Assembly (NCBI GenBank): GCA_040007395.1
Contig: JBDTVG010000247.1
Coordinates: forward strand, 1 to 22,315
Direction of reading: 5' to 3'
Length of the DNA: 22,315 nucleotides
Source: DATGFK01 sp040007395
GTDB taxonomy: Bacteria; Chloroflexota; Anaerolineae; Aggregatilineales; UBA2796
Shown here: positions 6,274-15,165 of the stretch, one piece after another
Numbering within the stretch: the stretch's first letter is position 1
How the letters are laid out: each line of letters starts with the position of its first letter
Notes under the pieces: model-generated
Seen by the model: the letters and a program-made list of their open reading frames with translations, nothing else
What the model was told of the DNA's origin: nothing
Databases searched by the model: none
Program-made: the position numbers and the translations under genes

Positions 6274-8079
6274 TTAGAGAAGCGTTTCGAGTTCATCCAA
6301 CAGATGATCGAAGGTATCCATTGCCTGCTGAACGGGTGCAGGGGTAGCCATATCAACCCCTGCGTCGCGCAGCAAGTCAATCGAAGCCCGCGACGATCCG
6401 CTGCTCAGGAACTTGAGATAGCGATCCACGACGGGCTGGCCTTCGTCGATCATTTGCTTGCTGAGGGACAGCGCTGCCGAAAGACCCGTCGCGTACTGGA
6501 ACACATAGAAGTTGTAGTAGAAGTGCGGGATACGCGCCCACTCTAGCGCGATCTCATCGTCCAGCACGACATCGGGGCCGTGATAGCGGGCTACCAAATC
6601 ATAATAGCGCTTGCTCAACATATCGGCGGTCAGTGGTTCGCCCGCTTCGGATCGTTCGTGAATGTCGAGTTCAAAGGCGGCGAACATCGTTTGACGGAAG
6701 ATCGTCGTGCGGATGTCCTCAAGCTGCTGGACGATTAACTGCTTACGTAGTGCCGCATCGTCGCGATGCTTGAGCAGATAGTCGGTCAAGAGCGCTTCGT
6801 TGGTGGTTGAGGCGACCTCTGCCAGGAAGATCGTATAGTTGCCATAGACAAACGGCTGCGTGTGCGAGGTGAAATACGAGTGCATCGAGTGGCCTAGTTC
6901 GTGCGCCAGCGTAAACACATCGTTGAGCCGATCCTGATAATTGAGCAGGATAAACGGCGACGTAGTATATGAACCGCTGCTGTAGGCTCCGCTGCGCTTG
7001 CCCACATTCTCATACACATCGATCCAACGGCTGCTAAACGCCTTCTTCAGCACATCGCCATAGTTTGAGCCAAGCAGCGCAAACGCATCTAGAATCGTGC
7101 CAGTCGCTTCCGCATAGGGAATCGCGAGATCCACCTCCTCGACCAGCGGCGCATACAGATCATAGATCCGTAGTTCGTCTAATCCCATGATACGCTTACG
7201 TATCTTCATATACCGATGCAGCCGGGGCAAGTTCGCATCAATGGTCGAGATCAGGTTGCGGTAGACAGCAGTCGGAATATCGTTCGGTTCAAGCGCCGCT
7301 TCCAACGCCGACCCGTAATTGTGTACCCGCGCATTGACAACATGGGTACGCACCGCTGCCGCAAGGGTCGTGCCAAGCGTATTAAGGATGCCTTGATACG
7401 AACTGTAGTAAGTCTTGAAAGTGTCGCGCCGCACCCGGCGATCTTTGCTTTCCAGAAAGCGGCGGTAACGGGCGTGGGAAAGATTGGCGGTCTGACCCTT
7501 TTCGTCTTCAATCGTTGGGAACTTGAGATCCGCGTCGGTCAGCACTTCGAAGATTTCACCGGGGGCGCGGGTCACATCGCCAAACTGCGCCACAATATTT
7601 TCTACTTCGGCGGAGCGAATATGCGGACGCTGACGGGCTAATTCTGCCAATGAGTGTTCGTAGATTGCCAATCCTGCTTCGTCACGCTGCCATGCGCTGA
7701 CAGTTTCCGGCGGCAATGCCAGAATCTCTGGCTCGATGAACGACAACGCCGCCGACACTTTTGCCAGCAGCGATCCTGCCCGTTCGACCAGCGCTTGCCC
7801 CACTGGATCGGTTCCGTCTGAGTCACGACGCAGACTAGAATAAACATAGATCTGATAGATCTGGATGCCAACTTCATCACGTAGTTTGAGGATGTTCAGC
7901 AGGGAGTCTGCCCCTTGCCCGATCTTACCTTGCATCTCGGTAACTTTTGGCAGCAGCGCTTCAAGCTGGGCGATGGCCTGTTCCCAAGCTGCATCGTTGG
8001 GATAAATCGTGGTCAGGTCCCAAGTATCTACTACTGGAACTTCACTGCGTGCAGGAACTTTCTGTGCTTCCATTACCAT
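6274..8079 (-). CDS. pepF: Oligoendopeptidase F (M3 family zinc peptidase)
   Basis: A cytoplasmic metallopeptidase of 601 residues that trims short oligopeptides. The zinc site H393-E394-L-G-H397 is intact, the third ligand is expected at E421 in E-V-A-S-T-T-N-E, and the S-G-S-Y-T-T-S-P-F-I-L-L-N-Y block upstream is typical of PepF. The length equals the usual family size. The start at 8079 has AAGGA 9 nt upstream; a second ATG two codons later is less well placed. It begins 15 bp after the pgk stop, so it is probably co-transcribed with glycolytic genes; a functional link is not obvious. The transcript ends at the terminator 20 nt beyond the stop. Confidence 0.95.
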   Translation of the reverse strand: MVMEAQKVPARSEVPVVDTWDLTTIYPNDAAWEQAIAQLEALLPKVTEMQGKIGQGADSLLNILKLRDEVGIQIYQIYVYSSLRRDSDGTDPVGQALVERAGSLLAKVSAALSFIEPEILALPPETVSAWQRDEAGLAIYEHSLAELARQRPHIRSAEVENIVAQFGDVTRAPGEIFEVLTDADLKFPTIEDEKGQTANLSHARYRRFLESKDRRVRRDTFKTYYSSYQGILNTLGTTLAAAVRTHVVNARVHNYGSALEAALEPNDIPTAVYRNLISTIDANLPRLHRYMKIRKRIMGLDELRIYDLYAPLVEEVDLAIPYAEATGTILDAFALLGSNYGDVLKKAFSSRWIDVYENVGKRSGAYSSGSYTTSPFILLNYQDRLNDVFTLAHELGHSMHSYFTSHTQPFVYGNYTIFLAEVASTTNEALLTDYLLKHRDDAALRKQLIVQQLEDIRTTIFRQTMFAAFELDIHERSEAGEPLTADMLSKRYYDLVARYHGPDVVLDDEIALEWARIPHFYYNFYVFQYATGLSAALSLSKQMIDEGQPVVDRYLKFLSSGSSRASIDLLRDAGVDMATPAPVQQAMDTFDHLLDELETLL

Positions 8080-8094
8080 TTGACATAATCCTTA

Positions 8095-9285
8095 TTATGT
8101 ACGGTCATTGAGTGCTTCCACACCGGGCAGCGCTTGCCCCTCGAGTAATTCCAGACTTGCACCGCCGCCCGTCGAGATGTGGGTCATCTTGTCAGCGAGA
8201 CCGGCTTGCTGTACTGCTGCTGCCGAGTCGCCGCCGCCGATGATAGTGATTACGCCTTTGGGAGTGAGATCCGCGAGAATTTGCGCGACGGCGTTAGTGC
8301 CTTTGGCAAAATTCTCCATCTCGAATACGCCCATCGGCCCATTCCAGACAATCGTTTTGGCCTCGCTCAGAATGCCGCGAAACTGCTCAACGGACTTTGG
8401 CCCAATGTCGAGTACCTGCCAATTGTCGGGGACATCCTGTGTCGCGTCAAGCACTTGAGTATGCGCGTCGTTCTTGAAATCGTCAGCAATGACCTGATCG
8501 ATTGGCAGCACCAGTTTGCCGTCTGCTTTCGACAGCAGATCGCGAGCCATATCCAGCGCGGTTTCTTCGACCAGTGACTTGCCCATTTTGCGACCCTGCG
8601 CCCGGAAGAACGTATTTGCCATGCCGCCACCGATCAGCACTTTGTCGGCTTTGGCAAGCAAACTCTCGATTACCTTGATCTTGTCGGAGACCTTTGCGCC
8701 GCCGAGAATTGCATCTAGCGGACGCTTGGGTTGCTCCAACGCGGTAGCCAGATAGTCGAGTTCTTTTTCCATCAGCAATCCAGCAACGGCGGGCATCAGG
8801 TGGGCGACAGCCTCCGTTGAGGAGTGAGCACGGTGCGCCGACCCAAACGCATCGTTGACAAAAATATCGCCGAAGCGGGCAAACTTCTTTGCCAGTTCAG
8901 GATCGTTTTTCGTTTCGCCGGGGAAGAATCGCGTATTTTCCAGCAATAAAATACCTCCTTCGGGCAGATTATTGGCCCGTTCGACTGCCGCGTCACTGGT
9001 CGGATCTTCGGCAAGTTCGACAGGTTTACCCATCAACTTCGATAGTGCTTCGGCAACAGGCTTGAGCGAATATTGTGCTTCGGGTTTATCCTTCGGGCGG
9101 CCCAGATGCGACATTAAGACCATCGAACGCGGCTGCTGCTCAAGAATCGCCTTGAGCGTGGGCAGCGCCGCTGTAATGCGCGTGTCGTCGGTGATCCTGC
9201 CGTCTTCAATGGGAACGTTGAAATCTACGCGAACGAGTACCCGCTTGCCTTTAAGATCTACGTCGCGAATCGTTTGTTTGTTCAA
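8095..9285 (-). CDS. pgk: Phosphoglycerate kinase
   Basis: This glycolytic enzyme transfers phosphate from 1,3-bisphosphoglycerate to ADP. Signature blocks are V-R-V-D-F-N-V-P near the N-terminus, S-H-L-G-R-P, N-D-A-F-G-S-A-H-R, G-G-A-K-V-S-D-K-I, W-N-G-P-M-G-V-F-E and G-G-G-D-S-A-A-A at the C-terminal nucleotide site. I place the start at the TTG at 9285-9283, because AAGGAG lies 7 nt upstream and the 396-residue product begins N-K-Q-T-I-R-D-V-D-L, as in other PGKs. The ATG at 9312 would put the ribosome site inside the gene. It lies 91 bp downstream of gap, with a hairpin in the gap, and 15 bp upstream of pepF. Confidence 0.95.
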   Translation of the reverse strand: MNKQTIRDVDLKGKRVLVRVDFNVPIEDGRITDDTRITAALPTLKAILEQQPRSMVLMSHLGRPKDKPEAQYSLKPVAEALSKLMGKPVELAEDPTSDAAVERANNLPEGGILLLENTRFFPGETKNDPELAKKFARFGDIFVNDAFGSAHRAHSSTEAVAHLMPAVAGLLMEKELDYLATALEQPKRPLDAILGGAKVSDKIKVIESLLAKADKVLIGGGMANTFFRAQGRKMGKSLVEETALDMARDLLSKADGKLVLPIDQVIADDFKNDAHTQVLDATQDVPDNWQVLDIGPKSVEQFRGILSEAKTIVWNGPMGVFEMENFAKGTNAVAQILADLTPKGVITIIGGGDSAAAVQQAGLADKMTHISTGGGASLELLEGQALPGVEALNDRT

Positions 9286-9327
9286 AATTGGACTCCTTGC
9301 TTGGTAACACATACTACGCAGATAGCG

Positions 9328-9356
9328 AACGGGCGGCGTTTGTTGCGCCGCCCGTT
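9328..9356 (-). promoter_or_regulatory. Strong intergenic hairpin between gap and pgk
   Basis: AACGGGCGGCG (9328-9338) and CGCCGCCCGTT (9346-9356) form a perfect 11-bp stem with a 7-nt loop, 21 nt after the gap stop. No T-run follows on the minus strand, so it is not a classical terminator. It may stabilise or process the mRNA, or partly attenuate transcription so that gap and pgk differ in level. Confidence 0.6.
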
Positions 9357-9376
9357 ACCGTGAAATCGGGGATTGT

Positions 9377-10387
9377 TTAGAGCGATTTGCCCATGAGTGC
9401 CATCAGGTCAGTGCAGCGCACCGAGTAGCCCCACTCGTTGTCATACCACGTCATAACCTTGATCATCGTCTCGCTGATTACCTGAGTAAATTCTGCATCG
9501 ACGATGCTGGAATGCGGGTTGCCTTTGAAGTCCATCGAGACCAATGGCTCGTCGGAGACAGCGAGAATGCCCTTCATGCGACCCTTGCTAGCCTCGCGGA
9601 AGGCTCCGAGCAGCGAGTCTTTAGTGGCAGGCTTGTCGAGTTCAGCCACAAAGTCTACCAGCGACACAGTGGGAGTCGGTACGCGCAAAGCGATACCGTC
9701 AAATTTCCCCTTGAGTTCGGGGATAACCAGCGAAACCGCTTTGGCAGCGCCAGTGCTGGTCGGGATGATATTGAGGGCGGCGGCGCGGGCGCGACGCAAG
9801 TCTTTATGCGGCAGATCCAGAATCTTCTGGTCGTTGGTGTAGGAGTGAACCGTTGTCATCAGCGCGTGTTTGATGCCGAACGTATCATTGACGACCTTCG
9901 CGGCGGGCGCAAGGCAGTTGGTGGTACAAGATGCGTTCGAGACGATATGATGCTTGGCGGGATCGTACTTTTCATCATTCACGCCCATGCAAATCGTAAT
10001 ATCTTCGCCTTTGGCGGGGGCGCTGATAATAACCTTCTTTGCGCCCGCTTTGATATGTGCCCCGGCCTTGTCGCCATCGGTGAAGAAGCCAGTGCTCTCT
10101 AGCACAATCGACACGCCGAGATCGCCCCAAGGTAGTTTGGCGGGATCTTTTTCAGCCAATGCTTTGATCTCGTCACCGTCTACGATCAAGTTGCCCCCCT
10201 TGACCTCGACGTTGCCATGATAAGCGCCGTAATTGCTGTCGTGGCGGAATAAGTGTGCCATCGTTTCCAGATCGCCCAGATCATTAAAAGCGACCACATC
10301 AATTTCATTTGGATATTTTTCGCGGATTGCGCGTAGTACTTGGCGACCAATACGCCCGAAGCCGTTAATGCCGACACGGATTGCCAT
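9377..10387 (-). CDS. gap: Glyceraldehyde-3-phosphate dehydrogenase, type I
   Basis: A 336-residue glycolytic dehydrogenase, full length. The NAD-binding Rossmann start V-G-I-N-G-F-G-R-I-G-R, the active site S-N-A-S-C154-T-T-N-C, and the C-terminal W-Y-D-N-E-W-G-Y-S are all present. N-D-L at 35-37, where Asp follows the second beta strand region, fits an NAD-preferring enzyme better than an NADP one. AAGGAG precedes the ATG by 10 nt. It is the first gene of the gap-pgk-pepF unit and has a candidate promoter at 10424-10452. Confidence 0.97.
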   Translation of the reverse strand: MAIRVGINGFGRIGRQVLRAIREKYPNEIDVVAFNDLGDLETMAHLFRHDSNYGAYHGNVEVKGGNLIVDGDEIKALAEKDPAKLPWGDLGVSIVLESTGFFTDGDKAGAHIKAGAKKVIISAPAKGEDITICMGVNDEKYDPAKHHIVSNASCTTNCLAPAAKVVNDTFGIKHALMTTVHSYTNDQKILDLPHKDLRRARAAALNIIPTSTGAAKAVSLVIPELKGKFDGIALRVPTPTVSLVDFVAELDKPATKDSLLGAFREASKGRMKGILAVSDEPLVSMDFKGNPHSSIVDAEFTQVISETMIKVMTWYDNEWGYSVRCTDLMALMGKSL

Positions 10388-10423
10388 GAGAAAGTTTCTC
10401 CTTGTAGATCGATAACCCTGTCA

Positions 10424-10452
10424 ACTTTACCGCTGTTACGCCTAAGCGCCAA
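10424..10452 (-). promoter_or_regulatory. Candidate promoter of gap
   Basis: On the minus strand, TTGGCG (10452-10447) and TAAAGT (10429-10424) are separated by 17 bp, each 4/6 to consensus. The leader would be about 30 nt. A further TTGACA just downstream has no matching -10. Confidence 0.35.
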
Positions 10453-10500
10453 ATAGAATGTGAGGTTCCGCGCAAAAAGATGTGAGTAGCCAAGTCGTAG

Positions 10501-10539
10501 GCCTGTCGTACAGGCTAGCAATTCTGGACATGTTATGCT
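10501..10539 (+). promoter_or_regulatory. Candidate promoter of the WD40 gene with adjacent palindrome
   Basis: TATGCT (10534-10539) is preceded by TGT, giving an extended -10 that can work without a strong -35. The -35 position is occupied by the palindrome GCCTGT-CGT-ACAGGC (10501-10515), a possible operator. Confidence 0.35.
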
Positions 10540-10571
10540 GTGGTTCACAACGGCTAATCTGAGGAGTCGAC

Positions 10572-12875
10572 ATGAAGTCTTATTTGCTTCGCAGCGCTTT
10601 ATTGATTGGCCTGATCGTCTCTATTGCGCTGCCTGCCAACGCCCAACCCGCGCAGAATCATTATTACCAACCACTGCTCAAGTTGGGCCGGGGCGAGATT
10701 ACCAGTATCGATTGGCAGCGTTCCAGCGAAAAGATCCTCGTCAATACAACCACAGGTGTTTGGCTCTATGACGATCAACTTCGTGACGTAGCTCACCCGG
10801 AAAATCTTACGATGGCAAACTTCAGTCCAAATGGCAAATTAATTGTTGGCAGACGCAACAACAAAATCATACTGTTGGATGCGGACTCGCTCCAACCCGT
10901 AGAAACTTTTCCCGACTCCGCCGACACCTTGCTTGACATCAAGTGGAGTCCTGACAGTAACAAAATCGCTGGACTGTGGAAAAATGGTCAAGTGGTTATT
11001 TGGGACGCAACAACCTATCGACGGTTGTTTGTGTTTTGGCAATCCACAGAGACAAACACCTTCGCATGGAGTCCCGACAGCACCAAAATCGTGGCGTTCG
11101 ATCCGGGTGGCAACACAGCCTCGATCTGGCAAATCGCGACTCCTCAGAAGCGGATAGTACTTCAGCTAAAAACTAAATCTAAGGAAAGTGCTAGCGGCGG
11201 GGATTTAATATGGAGTCCCGATAGTAGTCAAATCCTGCGAACGGCTAGACTGACTGATAAGGCGCTGCTTCAAAGTTGGAATGTCCAAAATGGTGAGCTT
11301 CTTCATGAGGAAGAGGGCAATAGTATATCGAGTGTAATGCGTGTTGCTTATAGACCCGATGGGCAAAGTCTGATCATCGCCTTTTGGGGCGGAATGCAGT
11401 TAGTTCATCCTAGATCGTTCCAAAAATCAAGAGAGTTTGACCAAAGCTATTCAATTGATATTGCTCGGTGGAGTCCTGACGGGCGCACAATTGCCGGATC
11501 GGGAGATGAATGGACTACTACCCGCAACCTTTTTATTAACCTGTGGGACGCATCCACTGGGAAGGTTGTGAAGCATATTCCTACGCACGGTGAGGCGACT
11601 TCTTTGTTTTGGAGTGCTGATGGTCAGCGACTTCTAACAGTAAATCGAGATAGTGTGATACGTCTGTGGGATGTAAACAACGGCGTGGTAATCACAGAAC
11701 GTCGCGATCATGGGCTTATCACACCCACCATTGCATGGAATACTGACGGCAGCAAAATTGCTGTGGCTGACACATTGGATACGGTGCGGATTTGGGACGT
11801 TAAAACCAAGCGATTAGCGCTGACTCTGAAAAATACGTCAGATATTATTCAAGTCGCATGGCAACCGAACGGCAACTTATTGGCTGTCGCCAGCCAAACT
11901 GCCGATGCGGGTGGAATAGGCATTGCACACGATGTCAGTATTCGTCTGTGGAACACTGACAATGGGCAAAATATCCTTACAGATCCGCTGCCTGATCGGT
12001 CACTCATTGCCCATCTATTATGGAGTAGCGATGGAAAACATCTAGTAATAACTACCGTAAACAGCAAGGTTATTTTGTGGGATACGATCTCGCAAGAATT
12101 TACAACCCTCGCCGATTTCTCAACGCTTGCTCTGTTTGCCGCAAGCTTTAGCCCTGATAACACCAAATTGTTCATTATTGTCGGTGTGTGCTGTAGCACA
12201 GAATTATTTGCGGTATGGAATACTCAAACAAAAGAGCAGATCAAACTCAAACACGATGGAGGGTTAGGCTTATCCTACCCATCTTATACATGGGATAGAT
12301 CAAGCAAGAAGGTACTCCGTGCCGATTGGCCTACCCTAAGTAGCTACATTGGAGGGGATGGTGGTGGTCCTAGAGATCCACGCACCGATCCGAATCGGTT
12401 CAAAGCGCAAATTCACTCCGTGTATCCTGTGGATGAATCAGCTTTAATGTCATCGCCTCTCATATTGCAGGGGCATACCGATTTCATCAGTTCTCTAACT
12501 TGGAGTCCTGATAGTCGGATGATTGCTACGACCAGTGCAGATAAAACTTTACATACTTGGGATGCGGACACGGGCAAACCATTGCTGGTTATTGGCAATG
12601 CAGAGTTGATGGCGTGGAGTCCTGATAGCCGCTTGATGGCAGCATGGGCCATTGGTGGCCCCACCCGTATTGTGGAAGCAACAACCGGGAAAACGCTGGA
12701 CACCATAGACATGATTAACGGCGATATTCAGCGGAATCCTGCCTACACCTACACGATCCAATGGGCACCCTATGCCTTAGACATGCCTTATGGCGCTACT
12801 CAGTGGAGTCCTGATAGTGCAAAGATTGCACATGTGGCAGATGGCATCCTGACCGTTTGGGGACGAGATTCTTGA
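10572..12875 (+). CDS. Exported protein with about 16 WD40-like repeats
   Basis: A 767-residue protein. GAGGAG directly upstream supports the ATG at 10572. Residues 1-24 are a signal peptide with a cleavage site after A-N-A. The rest consists of WD40/TolB-like beta-propeller repeats, recognised by W-S-P-D-S/G and its variants followed by K-I-A and, later in the repeat, I-W-D or L-W-D/N. I count about 16 such motifs, enough for two seven- or eight-bladed propellers. The TGGAGTCC core recurs in the DNA of many repeats (for example 12500-12515, 12612-12627, 12802-12817), suggesting growth by internal duplication. An insertion with C-C-S-T and a Gly/Asp/Pro-rich stretch near residues 595-615 interrupts the series. 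It stands alone between convergent and divergent neighbours. The binding partner is unknown. Confidence 0.85.
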   Translation: MKSYLLRSALLIGLIVSIALPANAQPAQNHYYQPLLKLGRGEITSIDWQRSSEKILVNTTTGVWLYDDQLRDVAHPENLTMANFSPNGKLIVGRRNNKIILLDADSLQPVETFPDSADTLLDIKWSPDSNKIAGLWKNGQVVIWDATTYRRLFVFWQSTETNTFAWSPDSTKIVAFDPGGNTASIWQIATPQKRIVLQLKTKSKESASGGDLIWSPDSSQILRTARLTDKALLQSWNVQNGELLHEEEGNSISSVMRVAYRPDGQSLIIAFWGGMQLVHPRSFQKSREFDQSYSIDIARWSPDGRTIAGSGDEWTTTRNLFINLWDASTGKVVKHIPTHGEATSLFWSADGQRLLTVNRDSVIRLWDVNNGVVITERRDHGLITPTIAWNTDGSKIAVADTLDTVRIWDVKTKRLALTLKNTSDIIQVAWQPNGNLLAVASQTADAGGIGIAHDVSIRLWNTDNGQNILTDPLPDRSLIAHLLWSSDGKHLVITTVNSKVILWDTISQEFTTLADFSTLALFAASFSPDNTKLFIIVGVCCSTELFAVWNTQTKEQIKLKHDGGLGLSYPSYTWDRSSKKVLRADWPTLSSYIGGDGGGPRDPRTDPNRFKAQIHSVYPVDESALMSSPLILQGHTDFISSLTWSPDSRMIATTSADKTLHTWDADTGKPLLVIGNAELMAWSPDSRLMAAWAIGGPTRIVEATTGKTLDTIDMINGDIQRNPAYTYTIQWAPYALDMPYGATQWSPDSAKIAHVADGILTVWGRDS

Positions 12876-12907
12876 GAAAATGTTCGACAAAAGGCTAGTG
12901 AATTAGC

Positions 12908-13993
12908 TCACCATGCGTCGGTGTAAATCCCCTGTTCAACCCGTGCCAGACGGCTCAGATAAAGATCGGGCTTGAGCAGCTTTTTCGCGGCTTCGTGTGC
13001 CGCCGCAATGTCATCTTTGAGCGTGGGCTGGTTGAGACGACCTAGCAAACGACAGCGCTCTAGCCGTCCTTCACATTCGAAATACGGGCTTTTTTGGGCA
13101 ACGATGTGCGCCAACCCTTGTGCGGAAAAGTCGGCAGCGGTAGCGGAGTCGCCACACAGTTCGTGGTATTCAGCCAATACCGTATAGTATGATGATGGCA
13201 ACGGCGGATCGATCTGCGTTGACTGAGCGGCGGCTGTGTTATACATATGTCGTGCTGTATTAGTGTTACCTAGTTTTTGATTGATCAAGGCTTGCCAGCA
13301 ATACAGTGTCATGGAAACCCGCAACCGCCGCGACTGTTGGGCGTAAATTTCGCTTTCCTGTGCGTGCTTTAACGCATCCTCCGGTTTGCCAAGCGTGTAA
13401 CTCAGCGCACACAACAAGCTGTGTGCATGGGCTAGATAAAAGTCGTAGTTCTGGGATTGTTCCAGAAAACGCAGCGCCACCTGATACGCCCCATCGAGAT
13501 CGCCCTGTGCGAAGGCCAAAGTTCGCCGCCGATCTTGCAGCAGTCGCGCCGTATCCATGCCCATCGGCACTTCCGCTTCGAGATAGGCAATGATCTCGCG
13601 GGCTTTGTCTAGGTAGCCTACTGGATCGAGGTAGATGTGCGCGTCCAGCAGGATTCGGTAGGTTCGGGCAAGGAATGGACAATGAGCATATTCCGGCTTC
13701 CGCGCTTCGACAACAGCCCGTGTCGCCAGATCCAGCGCCATCGCGTAATCATATTTGTAAAACATGAAGATTTCGCAGCGCCAATAGTCATAGAAAAGGC
13801 GAAAGCATGGCTCACGCAGCCGGGTTGCCAGCGCGTGCGCCTGATTGATCAAGGCCAATGTACGGTCAGGTTCAGGTTGGATATAGTGCCACGCCTCATT
13901 CCAGATCGTGACAAGCTGCTGCCGTTCGGTATCCCCAGCAATACACGCAGATCGGTAAAAGTCGTTAAACCAACCCCACTCGTCAATATACAT
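12908..13993 (-). CDS. TPR-like helical protein of the htpG cluster, paralogue D
   Basis: A 361-residue soluble protein built of helical hairpins resembling tetratricopeptide repeats. It shares the family signature seen in all four paralogues: W-x-x-x-F-Y-x-x-A near the N-terminus, D-P-D-R-T-L-A-L-I, L-F-Y-D-Y-W-R, V-E-A-R-K-P-E-Y, D-P-V-G-Y, E-A-E-V-P-M-D, C-W-Q-A-L, H-E-L-C-G-D and C-R-L-L near the end. GGGGA 8 nt upstream supports the ATG at 13993. It lies 13 bp beyond where paralogue C would end without its frameshift. No signal peptide, enzyme motif or DNA-binding domain is seen. It is the last gene of the presumed htpG operon. A protein-interaction role is inferred from the repeat type. 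Confidence 0.75.
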   Translation of the reverse strand: MYIDEWGWFNDFYRSACIAGDTERQQLVTIWNEAWHYIQPEPDRTLALINQAHALATRLREPCFRLFYDYWRCEIFMFYKYDYAMALDLATRAVVEARKPEYAHCPFLARTYRILLDAHIYLDPVGYLDKAREIIAYLEAEVPMGMDTARLLQDRRRTLAFAQGDLDGAYQVALRFLEQSQNYDFYLAHAHSLLCALSYTLGKPEDALKHAQESEIYAQQSRRLRVSMTLYCWQALINQKLGNTNTARHMYNTAAAQSTQIDPPLPSSYYTVLAEYHELCGDSATAADFSAQGLAHIVAQKSPYFECEGRLERCRLLGRLNQPTLKDDIAAAHEAAKKLLKPDLYLSRLARVEQGIYTDAW

Positions 13994-14006
13994 AATATTT
14001 CCCCGA

Positions 14007-14076
14007 TTACGGTGTGTTTGTATCTTGCAAAATGTGATCCAATTGTGTCAAAAACGGTGTAGGCGTGAGCATTTTT
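14007..14076 (-). pseudogene. Out-of-frame C-terminus of paralogue C
   Basis: After the A5 run (plus-strand T 14072-14076) the other frame gives 21 codons ending at TAA 14007. They match the conserved family ending, L-(x)-(x)-L-x-x-(I/V)-L-Q, at the same distance from the preceding conserved block. A one-base deletion in the A-run is the simplest explanation. Confidence 0.7.
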
Positions 14077-15082
14077 CGGCGGCGCGGCGTACCTCAGCCG
14101 TCTCAGACTCCAGTGGGCTGCCCATTTGCTTTAGCAGGCGGCACCGTTCGATCCGGCAGCGAATTTCTTCGTAGCTGTTACCACTGCTAATCACGTTCGC
14201 CAGTTCCGCGCCGCGTGCCGCCAGCGTATGTTCAAGGTCGCCACCTGCTTCGTGGTAAGCACACAACGCATCATAGTAGAAATATTCGTGTTTCGTCGCA
14301 AGTCGTGCCGCCCGCAGTTTGGCCTGCGTGTAGAGACGATGCGCCACAGTCTCGTTGCCACGTTTGCGCTCGACGTAGGCTTGCCAGCACAGGAACTCCA
14401 ACAGCCGATTATGGCGATTGGAACGCCGCGCCGTGATCTCGGCAGCCCGCGCATACTCGACGAGTGTCTCTATATCGCCGCGACGGTAAGCCACTTCGCA
14501 CAGCAAGGCATATGCACCTGTCACCTGAAAAGGCTCACCTTCACTGCGTGCCATTGAACGCTGTGCGGCAGATTCGGCTTCGTCAAGCTGGTTAAGCGCC
14601 AATGCCAACGCCGAACGCTGCCATTCCAGATTGCGATAGGTGTCCTGATCTAGCGGCATATTGGCTTCCATGTAATCGACGCTCTCGCGGATTTTCACGG
14701 CATAGCCGACTGGATCAATATACAGGTACGCTTCGATCAGCAATCGATAAATAAACGTCTGAAAAGGACAATTGGTATAGATCGGCTTGCGGACTTCGAC
14801 TGCCAATCGCACGGCGAGATCAAGCGCCGTAGCCTGATCGCCCTTGTGATATAGCAGCACATCGCATCGCTGATAGTCATAGAACAGAATCCACCACGCT
14901 TCATGCAGTTCGGCGGCAAGGCCGCGTCCCTGTTGAAGGATCGCCAGCGCCTGATCGGGATCGGTGGTGTAGAGATAGATGGCCTGAAAGAAGATTTGGC
15001 ATAGCTGCTGCCGATCCCGATCTCCGGCAAGCTTCGCCCGTCGATAGTAATCCTCAAGCCAGTCGGAGGTATCATCGTTCAT
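14048..15082 (-). CDS. TPR-like helical protein, paralogue C, C-terminus lost by frameshift
   Basis: The ATG at 15082 (start M-N-D-D-T-S-D-W) gives 344 residues with the family signature: D-P-D-Q-A-L-A-I-L, L-F-Y-D-Y-Q-R, V-E-V-R-K-P, D-P-V-G-Y, E-A-N-M-P-L-D, C-W-Q-A-Y, Y-H-E-A-G-G-D, C-R-L-L. It ends early with C-S-R-L-H-R-F, lacking the conserved last helix. The missing part is present in another frame: reading on from the A-run at 14072-14076 yields M-L-T-P-T-P-F-L-T-Q-L-D-H-I-L-Q to a TAA at 14007-14009, which aligns with the ends of B and D. One extra A in that run would restore a 358-residue protein. The cause may be a real mutation, a homopolymer sequencing error or programmed slippage. 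Its 5' end is duplicated at 15647-15685. Confidence 0.75.
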   Translation of the reverse strand: MNDDTSDWLEDYYRRAKLAGDRDRQQLCQIFFQAIYLYTTDPDQALAILQQGRGLAAELHEAWWILFYDYQRCDVLLYHKGDQATALDLAVRLAVEVRKPIYTNCPFQTFIYRLLIEAYLYIDPVGYAVKIRESVDYMEANMPLDQDTYRNLEWQRSALALALNQLDEAESAAQRSMARSEGEPFQVTGAYALLCEVAYRRGDIETLVEYARAAEITARRSNRHNRLLEFLCWQAYVERKRGNETVAHRLYTQAKLRAARLATKHEYFYYDALCAYHEAGGDLEHTLAARGAELANVISSGNSYEEIRCRIERCRLLKQMGSPLESETAEVRRAAEKCSRLHRF

Positions 15083-15092
15083 AGTGTTTACC
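15055..15092. repeat. Direct repeat, copy 1 (5' end of paralogue C)
   Basis: This copy covers the first codons of paralogue C and about 10 bases upstream. It is repeated in the same orientation at 15647-15685 with three differences (two substitutions and one inserted base). Since untranslated bases match as well as codons, the duplication is probably recent. Confidence 0.8.
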
Positions 15093-15165
15093 TGACATAT
15101 CAATCTTTGTTATACAATGTAACGAACTTGTTATTTTAAACTGTATTTCAGCTTAAAGACTGCGC

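Noticed and set aside
9283..9312. ATG at 9312 as the pgk start
   Set aside because: It places AAGGAG inside the gene and adds nine residues foreign to PGK; the TTG at 9285 fits better.
9512..10102. 196-codon plus-strand ORF opposite gap
   Set aside because: It is a shadow of the conserved GAPDH gene on the other strand; nothing in the translation is recognisable.
10945..12817. Recurring TGGAGTCC-type DNA motif, first suspected as a spaced repeat array
   Set aside because: All copies are in frame within WD40-like repeats (W-S-P-D) and their spacing is uneven, so they are coding repeats and not CRISPR.
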